The notes: generated by a model not told the origin, from the sequence alone. A stretch of DNA of 64,000 nt from CAWCLK01 sp963796225 (GCA_963796225.1 CAWCLK010000033.1:1-64000); one strand, 5' to 3'. Counted from the first letter of the stretch, positions 45,287-56,247 are shown. Numbers and translations are program-made.

Positions 45287-46296
45287 CGTCCACGACCGGG
45301 GACGGAGCGCACGTCGAGGGGGACCACTCCCACGGCGGGCACGACCATGGCGGTGGGGGGCACGGTCACAGCCACGCGGCGTTCGACCGTGAGCTCGCGA
45401 CCCGCGCCGAGGCGGTCCGTGCGATCTGGATCTCGGTCGCGGGGCTCGGCGCCACGGCCGCGATCCAGCTGGTCATCGTCGCGATGTCCGGCTCGGTCAG
45501 CCTCTTCGCCGACGCCCTGCACAACGTCGGGGACGTGGCCGGGACGGCCGCGCTGTGGGTCGGCTTCCGACTCTCGCGCCGCCCCGCCGACCGCCGGTTC
45601 ACCTACGGGTGGCGCCGGGCCGAGGACGTCGCCGGCCTGGTGATCGTCCTGGCCATCCTCGTGTCGGCCGGGCTCGCCATCACCGACGCGATCTCGGCCC
45701 TGGTGGGCGAGGGCCACATGGTCCGCAACCACGCCGTCGCGCTGGCCGCGGCGCTGGTCGGGGCGGTCGGCAACGAGGGCGTGGCCGTCTACAAGATCCG
45801 TGTCGGGCGACGCATCGACTCCGTGCCGCTGGTGGCCGACGGCGAACACGCCCGGGTGGACGGGCTCGTGTCGTTGGCGGCCGCGGCCGGGATCGCCGGC
45901 TCCTGGGCCGGGTTCGAGCTGGCCGACCCCCTCGTGGGACTGGGCATCGGGCTGGTCATCCTGCGGATCCTGGTCACCACGGGGCGCGAGGTCCTGCTCC
46001 GGGTCCTCGATGCCACCGACGAGGGTGTGGTCGACGCCATCCGCGAGGCCGCCGGGTCGGTCGACGGGGTCGAGGCCATCCACGACGTCCGGGCCCGGCA
46101 CGCGGGGCGGGCGCTGCTCGTGTCCCTGCACGTCGACGTCGACCCGACGCTGACCGTCCTGCGCGGCCACGACATCGCCGAGGACGTCCGCCACGCACTC
46201 GCGCACCGCTTCGACACCCTCGAGGAGGCCCTCGTCCACGTCGACCCGGCGGGGCACGACGGCGCCCACGAGGAGACCGAGCACCACTTCGGATGA
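45283..46296 (+). CDS. Cation diffusion facilitator (zinc-type metal exporter)
   Basis: 337 residues. A His-rich cytoplasmic tail at the start (HSHGGHDHGGGGHGHSH) is typical of Zn exporters. Six membrane helices; the transport site is formed by SLFADALHNVGDVAGTAALW (Asp and His/Asp pair in helix 2) and VADGEHARVDGLVSLAAAAG (His/Asp in helix 5). The C-terminal dimer domain shows GVEAIHDVRARHAGRALLVS and ends in a His-rich tail. Complete and normal in length. GTG start overlapping the preceding stop. It ends 18 bases from the convergent DUF4185 gene. Confidence 0.95.
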   Translation: MTSTTGDGAHVEGDHSHGGHDHGGGGHGHSHAAFDRELATRAEAVRAIWISVAGLGATAAIQLVIVAMSGSVSLFADALHNVGDVAGTAALWVGFRLSRRPADRRFTYGWRRAEDVAGLVIVLAILVSAGLAITDAISALVGEGHMVRNHAVALAAALVGAVGNEGVAVYKIRVGRRIDSVPLVADGEHARVDGLVSLAAAAGIAGSWAGFELADPLVGLGIGLVILRILVTTGREVLLRVLDATDEGVVDAIREAAGSVDGVEAIHDVRARHAGRALLVSLHVDVDPTLTVLRGHDIAEDVRHALAHRFDTLEEALVHVDPAGHDGAHEETEHHFG

Positions 46297-46314
46297 CCGG
46301 CGCGCCCCGCCCCG

Positions 46315-47604
46315 TCAGCCGGGGGCGGCCTGCTCGGACCGGGACTGCAGGCGTGCCCCCATCAGCACCACGTTGTAGCCCTTGAACCGCGACATGGTGA
46401 ACCGCACGTCCTCGTCCTGGCCCGTTCCCGGGAGCAGGAACGGGGCGTACAGCGACGGGAACTCCAGCGACGACGCGACCAGGCGTGCCCGGCTCCACGG
46501 ACCCGTCAGGTCGTCGGCGGTGCGCATCACGATGCCGCCCCGCAGGTCGTCGAGGTACATCATCAGCCAGCGGTCGAAGCGGGCGTTCCACGCCACGGAC
46601 AGCTCGCCCACCATGGGCGGGACGACCTGCACGGCGTCCGCCTCGTCGGTGGCCCAGCCGCCCCCGTCCCAGTAGCGCCACGCCCCGACGTCGAGCAGGT
46701 CGTCCGCCGGGACCCGGGCCAGCTTCGCCGCACCGTCGCGGCCCTCGGGGATCCCGAACGCGTAGACCAGGTCGCCGGAGGGCACGAAAGCCACCTGGGC
46801 GAACCCGCTGCCAGCCGGCCAGGTCGCCCCCGGCACCCGGCGCACGTGCCGGCCACCGTCGTCGGAGACGGCCAGGCCGCTCTGGCGCACCGCCCACCGG
46901 CCGTGCGCCCCCCAGCACGCCACCGACATGTAGTGGATGACGAGCCGGTCGCCCACGACCACCGAGTTGGTGGGGATGACCGTCTGCTCCCAGCCGTTGA
47001 TCTTCAGTGATCCGAGCAGCTCCCCGGCCTGCCCCGTCGGGGCCTCGTGCATCTCGGTGATCCGGAGCCGGTCGTCGGTCGGCCGGTCGACCCACCCCAG
47101 GACGTTGCTGCGCCAGCCGGGACCGCTGGCGGCCGGGACGGCGAAGGTGTCGCCGAACACCAGGCCCAGCCGCCCGTCGAGCAGGAACGGGTGGCCGAGG
47201 TCGGTGCCACCGACGTCCCACCGCGCGTTGGTGCGACCCGACGACCCGGGGCCGGTGACCCGGTCCAGCTGGCGGACCGAGACGGCCTCGAGGTCCTGGA
47301 GCGGCCCGACGTCCAGGCTCTGCTGCCGGACCTCGTTCTTCAGCGATTCGAGGTCGACGATCTCGCCAGGGGCGGGCGGGAGCGGCTTGTCCTTGCCGAG
47401 GCACTGGTCGGGGGCCACGTAGCCCAGCACGCCCCGCAACGTCGCCGACGGCCAGGCAGCGACGAGCAGCACCCCGGCGAGGCCGCAGGCGACGGCGGCG
47501 AGACGGTCCGTGCGGGGCGTCAGGGCGTGGTGGTGGCGCCGTCGCACCGCGAAGAGCACGGCGAGGCCGAGCACCGGCCCCGCGAGCACGAGCAGCGCGA
47601 TCAC
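46315..47604 (-). CDS. Membrane-anchored DUF4185-domain protein (possible endo-D-arabinanase type)
   Basis: 429 residues. Two N-terminal membrane helices (IALLVLAGPVLGLAVLFAVR and LAAVACGLAGVLLVAAW) precede an exported beta-propeller-like domain: ARWDVGGTDLGHPFLLDGRL, GLVFGDTFAVPAASGPGWRS, NVLGWVDRPTDDRLRITEMH, IPTNSVVVGDRLVIHYMSVA, VPPMVGELSVAWNARFDRWL. DUF4185 proteins were shown in mycobacteria to include endo-D-arabinanases (family GH183). Asp residues in GTDLG and GDTF fit that layout. GTG 47604 with AAGGTGA upstream. Whether this host has arabinan in its wall is unknown, so the activity is inference. Confidence 0.78.
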   Translation of the reverse strand: MIALLVLAGPVLGLAVLFAVRRRHHHALTPRTDRLAAVACGLAGVLLVAAWPSATLRGVLGYVAPDQCLGKDKPLPPAPGEIVDLESLKNEVRQQSLDVGPLQDLEAVSVRQLDRVTGPGSSGRTNARWDVGGTDLGHPFLLDGRLGLVFGDTFAVPAASGPGWRSNVLGWVDRPTDDRLRITEMHEAPTGQAGELLGSLKINGWEQTVIPTNSVVVGDRLVIHYMSVACWGAHGRWAVRQSGLAVSDDGGRHVRRVPGATWPAGSGFAQVAFVPSGDLVYAFGIPEGRDGAAKLARVPADDLLDVGAWRYWDGGGWATDEADAVQVVPPMVGELSVAWNARFDRWLMMYLDDLRGGIVMRTADDLTGPWSRARLVASSLEFPSLYAPFLLPGTGQDEDVRFTMSRFKGYNVVLMGARLQSRSEQAAPG

Positions 47605-47814
47605 GGGTCACCTTCGCGGGTCGGCGATCGTGATGCGCCCACGATACGAGCGGCGCCCGCCCCGCACCGGGACGAACGGGCGGTGACGAGGATGGCCGGT
47701 CGGCCGACCGGACAACTGGGCGAGGGGGCGGACCTCCGTGGCCGGTCGGCCGTGCACGAGGGGCGCGGATCGGGTTGCGTGGTGGCGGACCACATGAGCG
47801 GCAGGAGAGGTGCC

Positions 47815-49515
47815 GTGGACCTGCGGCGCGCGCTGGCGGCCGGCCTCGTGCTGGTCGCGGCTGCCTGCTCGCCCGGCGGCGACGTGTCGCTGGCCGGTCC
47901 GCGCCCCTCCCCACCCGCCGCTTCGCGGTCCTCGCCGGTGGCCCGCGTGGCCGGCGTCCCGGCCCCGGAACCGAGCGAGGCGCCTGCCGGCATCGTGCGC
48001 GTCCAGGGCTGCGAACCGCACAGCCTCCTGCCGGCCAACGCTGCGCGATCCTGCGGCCAGCAGGTCGTGACGGCCCTGTACAGCCCACTGGTGGACCTCG
48101 ACCCGCTGACCGGTGCCCCGCGGTGGGGCGACGACACCGACAACGGCGTGGCGGCCTCGGTCGACTCCATCGACGGGCGCCGCTGGGTGATCGAGCTCGA
48201 GGACGGGTGGCAGTTCCACGACGGCAGCCCCGTCACGGCGCAGTCGTTCGTCGACGCCTGGAACTTCGCGGCCCTCAGCCCCAACGGCCAGGCGGACGCG
48301 TTCCTGTTCCGTCCGATCCTCGGGTTCGAGGACCTGCACTGCCCCGAGCCTGGCTGCGAGCCCAGCGACACGACCCTCGACGGGCTGCGCGCCATCGACG
48401 ACACGACGCTCGAGGTCGTGCTGGCCGCCCCGGACCGCTCCTTCCCCCGTCGGCTGGCGCACGTGGCCTTCTCGCCGCTGCCCGCCGCCGCCCGGGAGGA
48501 CCCCGACGCGTTCGCCGAGGCCCCGATCGGGAACGGGCCCTTCCGGATCGACGGGGCCTGGGAGCACGAACGACGGATCGCGCTGCGTGCGGTGGAGGAC
48601 CATCCTGGCGGGGCGCCCGCGGCGGCGGGCGTGGACGTGCTGCTCTTCGACGACCTGGAGGCGGCGTGGCAGGCGCTGCTGGACGGCACCCTGGACGTCG
48701 CCACGGCGCTGCCGCCCGCCCATCGCGACGAGGTGACCCGTCGGTTCGCCCGCAGCATCCGGGGCGGGGACGACTACGAGGCCCTCGTCGTCCCGAGCTA
48801 CCGGCCAGCGCTGGCCGAGGACGACCGGCTGGCCCGGGCGATCTCGATGGCCATCGACCGGGAGCAGCTCATCGAGGAGCAGCTCGGCGGGGCCGCCCGC
48901 CCCGCCCGAGGGCTCGTCCCGCCGGCCGTGTCCGACGAGGTCGACCGGTGCGGGAGCACCTGTCGCTTCGACCCCGCGGCGGCACGCCGCCTGCTCGCAC
49001 AGGTGGGACTGCCCCCGGGCGGGCTCGAGCTCTGGCTCGATCGGTCGGCCGGTCACGAGGCCTGGGTCCGGGCGATCGCGCAGCAGCTCCGCCAGCACCT
49101 GCAGCTGGGACCCGCGCAGGTCCGCGTCCGGTCGCTGGACCACACCTCGTGGCTGTCCCACCTGCAGGACCGCCGTGTGGGGGGCCTGTACCCGACCGGC
49201 TGGAGCATGGACGTGGCCTCGGAGGAGGAGTACCTCGAGGCGTTGCACGGCCCCGGGGGCCTGTTCAACTTCGACGGCTACACCGGGGTGGACGCCGGCG
49301 CCCAGCTCGCGGCCGCGGCGTCCGCACCGACCGACCGGGACGCCCGGCTGCGCCTGCGCCGCCTCGAGCAGGACCTGCTCGACGACATGCACCACATCCC
49401 CCTGTGGGTCCGCACCCACGAGGCCGTCTACACCAACCGGGTCACCGGCGTGGCGATGGACGCGGCGGGGCGGGTGCGGCTCGACGAGCTCGCCCTGGTC
49501 GACACCGAGGACTGA
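47815..49515 (+). CDS. Orphan ABC solute-binding lipoprotein (SBP_bac_5)
   Basis: 566 residues. The GTG at 47815 (GGCAGGAGAGG upstream) gives VDLRRALAAGLVLVAAACSP with lipid Cys at 18; an ATG 7 codons earlier is the alternative. After a Pro/Ser-rich linker the family-5 domain reads ASVDSIDGRRWVIELEDGWQ, FHDGSPVTAQSFVDAWNFAA, APIGNGPFRIDGAWEHERRI, LARAISMAIDREQLIEEQLG, VGGLYPTGWSMDVASEEEYL. Two Cys pairs (LHCPEPGCEP, DRCGSTCRFD) may be disulfides. No permease or ATPase gene is adjacent, so it must share a transporter, perhaps that at 38.8-43.3 kb. Divergent from the DUF4185 gene. Confidence 0.9.
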   Translation: MDLRRALAAGLVLVAAACSPGGDVSLAGPRPSPPAASRSSPVARVAGVPAPEPSEAPAGIVRVQGCEPHSLLPANAARSCGQQVVTALYSPLVDLDPLTGAPRWGDDTDNGVAASVDSIDGRRWVIELEDGWQFHDGSPVTAQSFVDAWNFAALSPNGQADAFLFRPILGFEDLHCPEPGCEPSDTTLDGLRAIDDTTLEVVLAAPDRSFPRRLAHVAFSPLPAAAREDPDAFAEAPIGNGPFRIDGAWEHERRIALRAVEDHPGGAPAAAGVDVLLFDDLEAAWQALLDGTLDVATALPPAHRDEVTRRFARSIRGGDDYEALVVPSYRPALAEDDRLARAISMAIDREQLIEEQLGGAARPARGLVPPAVSDEVDRCGSTCRFDPAAARRLLAQVGLPPGGLELWLDRSAGHEAWVRAIAQQLRQHLQLGPAQVRVRSLDHTSWLSHLQDRRVGGLYPTGWSMDVASEEEYLEALHGPGGLFNFDGYTGVDAGAQLAAAASAPTDRDARLRLRRLEQDLLDDMHHIPLWVRTHEAVYTNRVTGVAMDAAGRVRLDELALVDTED

Positions 49516-49568
49516 GCCGCGTCCGGTCAGGGTTGTGCGCCACCGAGGGCGGGGCGGGGCCGGCTACC

Positions 49569-51392
49569 TCACCGCTGGACCCCGCCCAGCTCTGGTGCCG
49601 GGTGCAGCTCGGTCGCCTGCCGGGCGGGGATGACGGACACCTCGGACAGGATCTCGGCCTCGTCGCTGTCGGCCGAGCTGGGGAACCCGTCGGCCAGGGT
49701 CCCGTCGAGCTCGCGTTCCGGGTTGTCGACGTGGATGGCCGCCGGTGCGGTGAGGTGGACCACGCCCACCCAGGTGTCGTCGGCGAGCTGCAGGCGTCGC
49801 ATGTGTGCCATGGGTGAGTCGTGCCAGCGCTCCAGCAGGGTCGTGTCGAAGACCAGCAGGGTGTCGACCTCGACGGGCAGCAGGGCGTCCGGACGGGCGT
49901 GGGCGAGCTTGTCCACGCCGTAGGTGGTGCTGCGATCGCGGGCGTGGAAGAGGTACCCGAGGTCACCACGCCGGTCCCAGCCGAACCCGTAGAGGTTGTG
50001 CTCGGGCGCGTAGTACGACAGGTGGCGGAAGCTGCCGGCGCTGCTGGTCTCGGTGAGGATGCCGGTGGTGGCGGGGTCGTAGTGCTCGATGAGCGCCGTG
50101 ACGTCCCGCCAGTGGCGGTCGTTGCGGGCCACGTCGTACTGCCGGGTGCGGTCCAGCGAGACGGGGTGGTCGGCCACCTGCTCCTCGGGCGTGTCGTCGT
50201 TGGCCAGCGCGGCCGCCTCCGAGCGATCGAGGATGCTCAGCCCGGCGGCGGGCAGCACGAGGAACGCGATGGTGTTGAGCACGAGCAGGGTGGCCACGGC
50301 CACGGCCGGGCGACGCACACGGGGCCGGTGCTCGCGGCGGGCCAGCCGAGCGCGGCGGGCGGCCGGCAGGTCGGGCAGGACTCGCGCGACCCCCACGTAC
50401 ACGACGGGCAGCAGCAGGATCACGTAGCCGAGCTGGCCGGTGTGCAGCAGCAGGTAGACGGCGAGCGCCGGGGCGACCCAGGCGAGCAGCAGACGGCGCT
50501 GGTCACGCGGCAGGCCCCCGAACGGGTGCAGGCCGTTGCGCCGCGCCAGCGCGAGGACGACGAGGCCCCCGAACAGGCCCAGTGCGAACCCCGCGGTCAC
50601 CATCCCGACGTTCTGGCCGATCCCTGCCAGGTTGCCGCCGAAGATCCACGTGCGGCCCCCGGCGAGGTCGGCCACGGCGGACCCCTGGCCGGCGAAGGCG
50701 GCCGGGCCGCCCGACAGCCAGATGAGCGGCACCACCCAGGCGAGGCTCAGGACACCCATCACGAGCGTGGCGCGGACGCGGGACCGCCACCCGAAGGTCA
50801 GCGTCACCAGGGCCCAGGCGGGGAACAGCATCGCCTCGTCGGTCGGGCGCAGGGCCCCGACCACGGCGAGCAGCACGCTGGCCACGACCAGCGCACGCAG
50901 CGACCGCTTCTCGAGCGCGACCAGCAGTGCCAGCAGCAGCCCCATCGCGGCCGCCCCGGTCGTCATGTAGGACAGCGCGACCACGCTGTAGTACCAGACC
51001 AGCGGGGCGGTGCTGAAGAGCAGCGCCGCGACCATGGAGGCACGCCGCGACACGAACCGCCGTGCCAGCAGGTAGGCCAGCGCGGTGGCGACGGCGCCGC
51101 TGATGGCGCTCAGCAGCGTCATGGCCGCGTTGGGGTCGCTCGTCAGCCAGGTGGCCGCGCGGCTGAGGACCACCCAACCGAGGTAGCCCGGCGGGTGGGG
51201 CTGATGGGTGGCCAGGTCGAAGCCGCCCACGCCCAGGGCGAAGTTGACCGAATCCCAGTTCACCAGGAAGTCGGCGCGGAAGGGGAGTCGCACCGCGATC
51301 GCCAGCACCGCGAGCACCGCGGCGACGCCGCCGTCGGTGCGCCACAGGCGGGTCAGTCGGGTGGAGACAGCAGTGGTGGGGGTGGTCGACAT
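49569..51392 (-). CDS. GT-C-type membrane glycosyltransferase-like protein
   Basis: 607 residues, about ten to twelve membrane helices, then a soluble C-terminal domain of about 230 residues. The first extracellular loop reads ADFLVNWDSVNFALGVGGFD followed by HQPHPPGYLGWVVL; an acidic residue in this loop is the catalytic mark of GT-C enzymes (GT39/GT83-like) that use polyprenyl-linked sugars. Later helices include LSYMTTGAAAMGLLLALLVA and GYVILLLPVVYVGVARVLP. Family assignment rests on topology and the loop motif; donor and acceptor are unknown. Convergent with the orphan binding protein. Confidence 0.75.
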   Translation of the reverse strand: MSTTPTTAVSTRLTRLWRTDGGVAAVLAVLAIAVRLPFRADFLVNWDSVNFALGVGGFDLATHQPHPPGYLGWVVLSRAATWLTSDPNAAMTLLSAISGAVATALAYLLARRFVSRRASMVAALLFSTAPLVWYYSVVALSYMTTGAAAMGLLLALLVALEKRSLRALVVASVLLAVVGALRPTDEAMLFPAWALVTLTFGWRSRVRATLVMGVLSLAWVVPLIWLSGGPAAFAGQGSAVADLAGGRTWIFGGNLAGIGQNVGMVTAGFALGLFGGLVVLALARRNGLHPFGGLPRDQRRLLLAWVAPALAVYLLLHTGQLGYVILLLPVVYVGVARVLPDLPAARRARLARREHRPRVRRPAVAVATLLVLNTIAFLVLPAAGLSILDRSEAAALANDDTPEEQVADHPVSLDRTRQYDVARNDRHWRDVTALIEHYDPATTGILTETSSAGSFRHLSYYAPEHNLYGFGWDRRGDLGYLFHARDRSTTYGVDKLAHARPDALLPVEVDTLLVFDTTLLERWHDSPMAHMRRLQLADDTWVGVVHLTAPAAIHVDNPERELDGTLADGFPSSADSDEAEILSEVSVIPARQATELHPAPELGGVQR

Positions 51393-51546
51393 GGCGAGGT
51401 CCGGGCCTGAGTCGGCGTCTGCCCCGAAGTGTCCGGGGACCGCGACCGGACGGGCACGGTCCTTCGGGCAGATCGGACGCGCGCACGGCCGTGCGGACGG
51501 GCTCGACCTCAGCCGATCGGGCAGGGTGCGTGGGGGTCCGGGACGC

Positions 51547-52932
<1,386 letters not shown>

Positions 52933-53010
52933 GGTCGTGCTCCACGGCGGGCGTCGGGTGGCGTCATGTGACGCTAGTGAGCCGGGCGTGCCCGTGACCG
53001 GCCGTTCGGC

Positions 53011-53778
53011 TCATCCCTCGAAGGCCGAATAGCCCAGTCCGTGTCCGCCGTCGGTCAGCGTGAGGCGTTGGCCGTCGACCTCCACCTGCACGTCGGCGGA
53101 GGTCAGCACGTCCACCACGTGGCCGTCCTGGCCGGACAGTTCGTCGCACTCGACCTCGTCCACACCGACGTCGGAGAAGGTGAGGGTCCCGTCGCCACGA
53201 GCCCAGGACCCGACCAGCGACCGGCAGCCGGTGGACGCCCGGAAGGTGCCGTCCTCGGTGAGCTCGAGGGTGGCCGGGTCGCCCCGCACCGTGCTCGCGG
53301 CGTCGCCGAGCACCAGCGTGTCGAGGTGCCAGGTCGTCCCCACCAGCGCGGCGTCGGGCTCGGGTGGCTCGAACGTGAACACCAGCTCCACCCCGTCGCC
53401 CGACAGCGTGAGCGTGTCGCCGTTGCGGGTGATGTCGGTGACCTCCGGCAGGGCGGCGAGGTAGGCCGACTCGGCGGCCATGCGCGGTTCGTCGCAGGCC
53501 ATCTCGGTCGCCCCGACGCCGCCGATCGTGATGCTCGCTCCGTCCCGGTCGACGTCGGCGAAGTAGGAGTTGCACGCCGCCGTGCCGCGGAACTGCCCGT
53601 CCTCGTACACGAGGTCCACGCGTGCGTCGGGCGGGACCTCTACCGGTCCCCGCGGCCCGGTCCCGGACTCGAGCACCCACGTGCCGTCGAGGTCGACACC
53701 GAGGAGGCCATGGCCTCCGCACCCGCCGGCTGCCACGCCGAGGGCGAGGACCGCCAGCAGCACGAGCACGCGACGCAT
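53011..53778 (-). CDS. Lipoprotein with two META (HslJ-like) domains
   Basis: 255 residues. Signal MRRVLVLLAVLALGVAAGGC has the lipid Cys at 20 (GAGGTGG ribosome site before ATG 53778; a longer in-frame start at 53805 is less likely). Two META repeats follow: DLDGTWVLESGTGPRGPVEV with GQFRGTAACNSYFADV and EMACDEPRM, then ALVGTTWHLDTLVLGDAAST with GTFRASTGCRSLVGSW and VDEVECDEL. Each holds the paired-Cys G-x-x-x-C-N/R-S pattern of HslJ-like outer-surface stress proteins. Role unknown beyond envelope location. Confidence 0.85.
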   Translation of the reverse strand: MRRVLVLLAVLALGVAAGGCGGHGLLGVDLDGTWVLESGTGPRGPVEVPPDARVDLVYEDGQFRGTAACNSYFADVDRDGASITIGGVGATEMACDEPRMAAESAYLAALPEVTDITRNGDTLTLSGDGVELVFTFEPPEPDAALVGTTWHLDTLVLGDAASTVRGDPATLELTEDGTFRASTGCRSLVGSWARGDGTLTFSDVGVDEVECDELSGQDGHVVDVLTSADVQVEVDGQRLTLTDGGHGLGYSAFEG

Positions 53779-53853
53779 GCCACCACCTCTCGTCCTGGGG
53801 ATCACCAGTGTGACGCCTGGCGGGGTGTGGGCGTTGCGTCTGGCCCGACGACG

Positions 53854-53883
53854 ACGGCCCGCCCCGGGAGCGGGGCGGGCCGT
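53854..53883 (-). terminator. Stem-loop terminator after the EtfD-like gene
   Basis: ACGGCCCGCCCCG (53854-53866) and CGGGGCGGGCCGT (53871-53883) form a perfect 13-pair stem with a GGAG loop, 18 bases beyond the stop of the minus-strand gene that ends at 53902. No T run, as is common in very GC-rich actinobacteria. Confidence 0.75.
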
Positions 53884-53901
53884 GATCGATGTGCGTCGGC
53901 G

Positions 53902-56094
53902 CTACTGGGTCGAAGCAGGCTCCGGGTCGGCCGCCGGCTTCACGCCCTTCTCGGCCATCGGGAGCATCCGGCCGCGCTGCAGGACCTCGGAGATGTCGAG
54001 CACCTCGACCGAGTTCTCCTCGATCGTGCCCTCCTGGACCTTCTGCGCGATGCCGTCGGACAGCATCGTCGTGCAGAACGGGCAGGCGGTGGTGATCAGC
54101 TCGGGGTCGGTGCCGAGTGCCTCGTCGATGCGCTCGATGTTGACGCGCTTGCCGATGTCCTCCTCCATCCACATGCGCGCCCCGCCGGCGCCGCAGCAGA
54201 AGCCGTTGGACCGGCAGCGGTGCATCTCGGTGGGCTTGAGGCCCGGGACGGCGTCGACGACCTTGCGGGGCGTCGAGTAGACCTCGTTGTGGCGCCCGAG
54301 GTAGCAGGGGTCGTGGTAGGTGACCCGCTTGTCCATCTCGTTGGTGGCGACCAGCCTGCCGTCGTCGATCAGCTGGCTGAGCACCTCGGAGTGGTGCAGC
54401 ACGGTGAAGTGCCCGTCGAAGTCCGGGTACTCGTTCTTGATGGTGTTGAAGCAGTGCGGGCACCAGGCGATGATCTTGCGCTTGTCCGCCCCGACCGACG
54501 TCAGGTTGTCGACGTTCGTCTGGGCGAGCATCTGGTAGAGGTACTCCATGCCCAGGCGGCGGGCCGGGTCCCCGGTGCAGGTCTCGGCGTTGCCGAGGAT
54601 CGCGAACTTCACACCCGCGTCGTGCAGCAGCTGGGCCGTGGCCTGCGAGATCTTCTTGGACCGGTCGTCGACCGAGCCGGCGCAGCCGACCCAGAAGATG
54701 TACTCGATCTCGGGGTCGAGCTCGGTGCCGGGCACCGCACGCGGGATGTCGAAGTCGAGCTTCTCGGTCCACTCCTCGCGCTTGGACTGGCCGACGCCCC
54801 ACGGGTCGCCGGAGTTCTCGACGTTCTTCAGCATGACGCCGGCTTCCTGCGGGAAGCTGGACTCCATCATGGCCTTGTAGCGGCGCATCTCGACGATGGT
54901 GTCGACGTGCTGGATGTCGACCGGGCACTCCTCGACGCACGCGCCGCAGGTGGTGCAGGACCACAGGACGTCGTAGTCGATGACCGCTTCGGCGCCGGGC
55001 TGGTCGCCGACCAGCGGGATGTTGATGACGTCGCCGTGGAACTCCTCGTCACCCTTGCCCAGCAGGTAGTCGCCCTTGGCGTACAGGTGGTCCCGCAGGT
55101 CCATGATCAGCATCTTGGGCGACAGCGGCTTGCCGGTGTTCCACGCCGGGCACTGGCTCTGGCAGCGGCCGCACTCGGTGCAGGTGTAGAAGTCCAGGAA
55201 CTTGTCGAAGGTGAAGTGCTCGACCTGGCCCACGCCGAGAACGGTGTTCTCGTCCATGTTCTCCATGTCGATCATCTCGGTGGGCAGCGCGCCGAGCGCC
55301 TTGTCGCGATCGGGGTCGCGCGACAGCTCCTGGAAGGGGATCGTCAGGATGTGCAGGTGCTTGGAGTTCAGGGTGAAGACCAGGAACCCGCCGACGATGG
55401 ACAGGTGGATGACCAGCCCGACGGCGCTGACCCAGTCGAGGGTCAGCGTGCTGAGGCCGGCGAAGGCGTTGCCGAACTGCTGCGACACGAAGGCGGCGCC
55501 GGTCGGGGCGTGGTCCTCGGCGAACCGCACGCCGTGGGCGATCCACAGCGTCCAGACGACCAGCGACTCGGCCATCAGGACCCACCAGCCCTGCTTGAGG
55601 TTGGAGCCCGCGAACCGCGAGGTGCGGCCCTTGCGCTTGGGGTCCTGCGCCCAGCGCATGGCGGCGAAGATCGCGATGCCGGTCAGCGACAGCAGCCCGA
55701 AGGTGTCCTGCAGGAAGCCCAGCAGGTCGTAGGCCGTGATGCCGCCCAGCGAGATGCGGTTCAGGAGCGGGATCTGGAAGCTCGGCCCCCAGAACATCTC
55801 GCCAGCCGCCTCGATCAGCGTCGTCTGGGCGACGAAGAACGCCCACATCACCCAGAAGTGGGCGATGCCCGGCAGCGACCAGCGCAGCAGCTTCTCGTTG
55901 CCGAAGATGTTGCTCAGCGCGTGGCGGATGTTGGCCTTGAAGGCCGTGCGGAGGTTCCGCTCGGGGGCGGGCGCCGCCTTGGTGGTCAGCTGGTACAGCC
56001 ACGTCGCGCGGCGCAGCGCCAGGCCCCCGAAGATCGCGATGACGGCGAGGCCACCCACGAGGCGGACGATCTGCAGGAAGGTCTCGGCTTCCAC
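53902..56094 (-). CDS. etfD: Membrane-bound Fe-S oxidoreductase, EtfD-like (ETF:quinone route)
   Basis: About 730 residues. An N-terminal NarI-like membrane part with at least four helices (FLQIVRLVGGLAVIAIFGGL, FWVMWAFFVAQTTLIEAAGE), then two 4Fe-4S sets (YTCTECGRCQSQCPAWNTG and WSCTTCGACVEECPVDIQHV), then two CCG domains (WVGCAGSVDDRSKK with CTGDPARR, and YHDPCYLGRHN with GFCCGAGGARMW). This matches mycobacterial Rv0338c/EtfD, needed to re-oxidise ETF loaded by acyl-CoA dehydrogenases. The GTG at 56094 (AAGGG 10 bases upstream) is chosen; longer readings run into the repeat region. With seven acyl-CoA dehydrogenases nearby, its job here is probably passing their electrons to menaquinone. 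Confidence 0.9.
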   Translation of the reverse strand: MEAETFLQIVRLVGGLAVIAIFGGLALRRATWLYQLTTKAAPAPERNLRTAFKANIRHALSNIFGNEKLLRWSLPGIAHFWVMWAFFVAQTTLIEAAGEMFWGPSFQIPLLNRISLGGITAYDLLGFLQDTFGLLSLTGIAIFAAMRWAQDPKRKGRTSRFAGSNLKQGWWVLMAESLVVWTLWIAHGVRFAEDHAPTGAAFVSQQFGNAFAGLSTLTLDWVSAVGLVIHLSIVGGFLVFTLNSKHLHILTIPFQELSRDPDRDKALGALPTEMIDMENMDENTVLGVGQVEHFTFDKFLDFYTCTECGRCQSQCPAWNTGKPLSPKMLIMDLRDHLYAKGDYLLGKGDEEFHGDVINIPLVGDQPGAEAVIDYDVLWSCTTCGACVEECPVDIQHVDTIVEMRRYKAMMESSFPQEAGVMLKNVENSGDPWGVGQSKREEWTEKLDFDIPRAVPGTELDPEIEYIFWVGCAGSVDDRSKKISQATAQLLHDAGVKFAILGNAETCTGDPARRLGMEYLYQMLAQTNVDNLTSVGADKRKIIAWCPHCFNTIKNEYPDFDGHFTVLHHSEVLSQLIDDGRLVATNEMDKRVTYHDPCYLGRHNEVYSTPRKVVDAVPGLKPTEMHRCRSNGFCCGAGGARMWMEEDIGKRVNIERIDEALGTDPELITTACPFCTTMLSDGIAQKVQEGTIEENSVEVLDISEVLQRGRMLPMAEKGVKPAADPEPASTQ

Positions 56095-56226
56095 GTTCAA
56101 CAAGCCCTTGTCGTCGACAGGCAGTGACGGGGGTCGTGCGCGCGGCCGCGACGAGGCACTACCGACACGTGCACGCGGCCACAGGTCGCCGCAGAGTCTA
56201 CGGAGCGGGGGGACCGACCCCCCAAC

Positions 56227-56247
56227 CGCGTGACTCCGGGTAACAGC
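56227..56247. promoter_or_regulatory. 21-bp operator-like site upstream of etfD-like gene
   Basis: CGCGTGACTCC then GGGTAACAGC matches the reverse complement of the strong site at 60614-60634 at 16 of 21 positions. It lies 133 bases upstream of the EtfD-like start. The shared half GGGTAACA is complete; the other half is weaker. Confidence 0.5.

Noticed and set aside
53041..56127. Very long plus-strand open frame opposite the EtfD-like gene
   Set aside because: No family motif, biased shadow composition, and it runs through a terminator and three real minus-strand genes.
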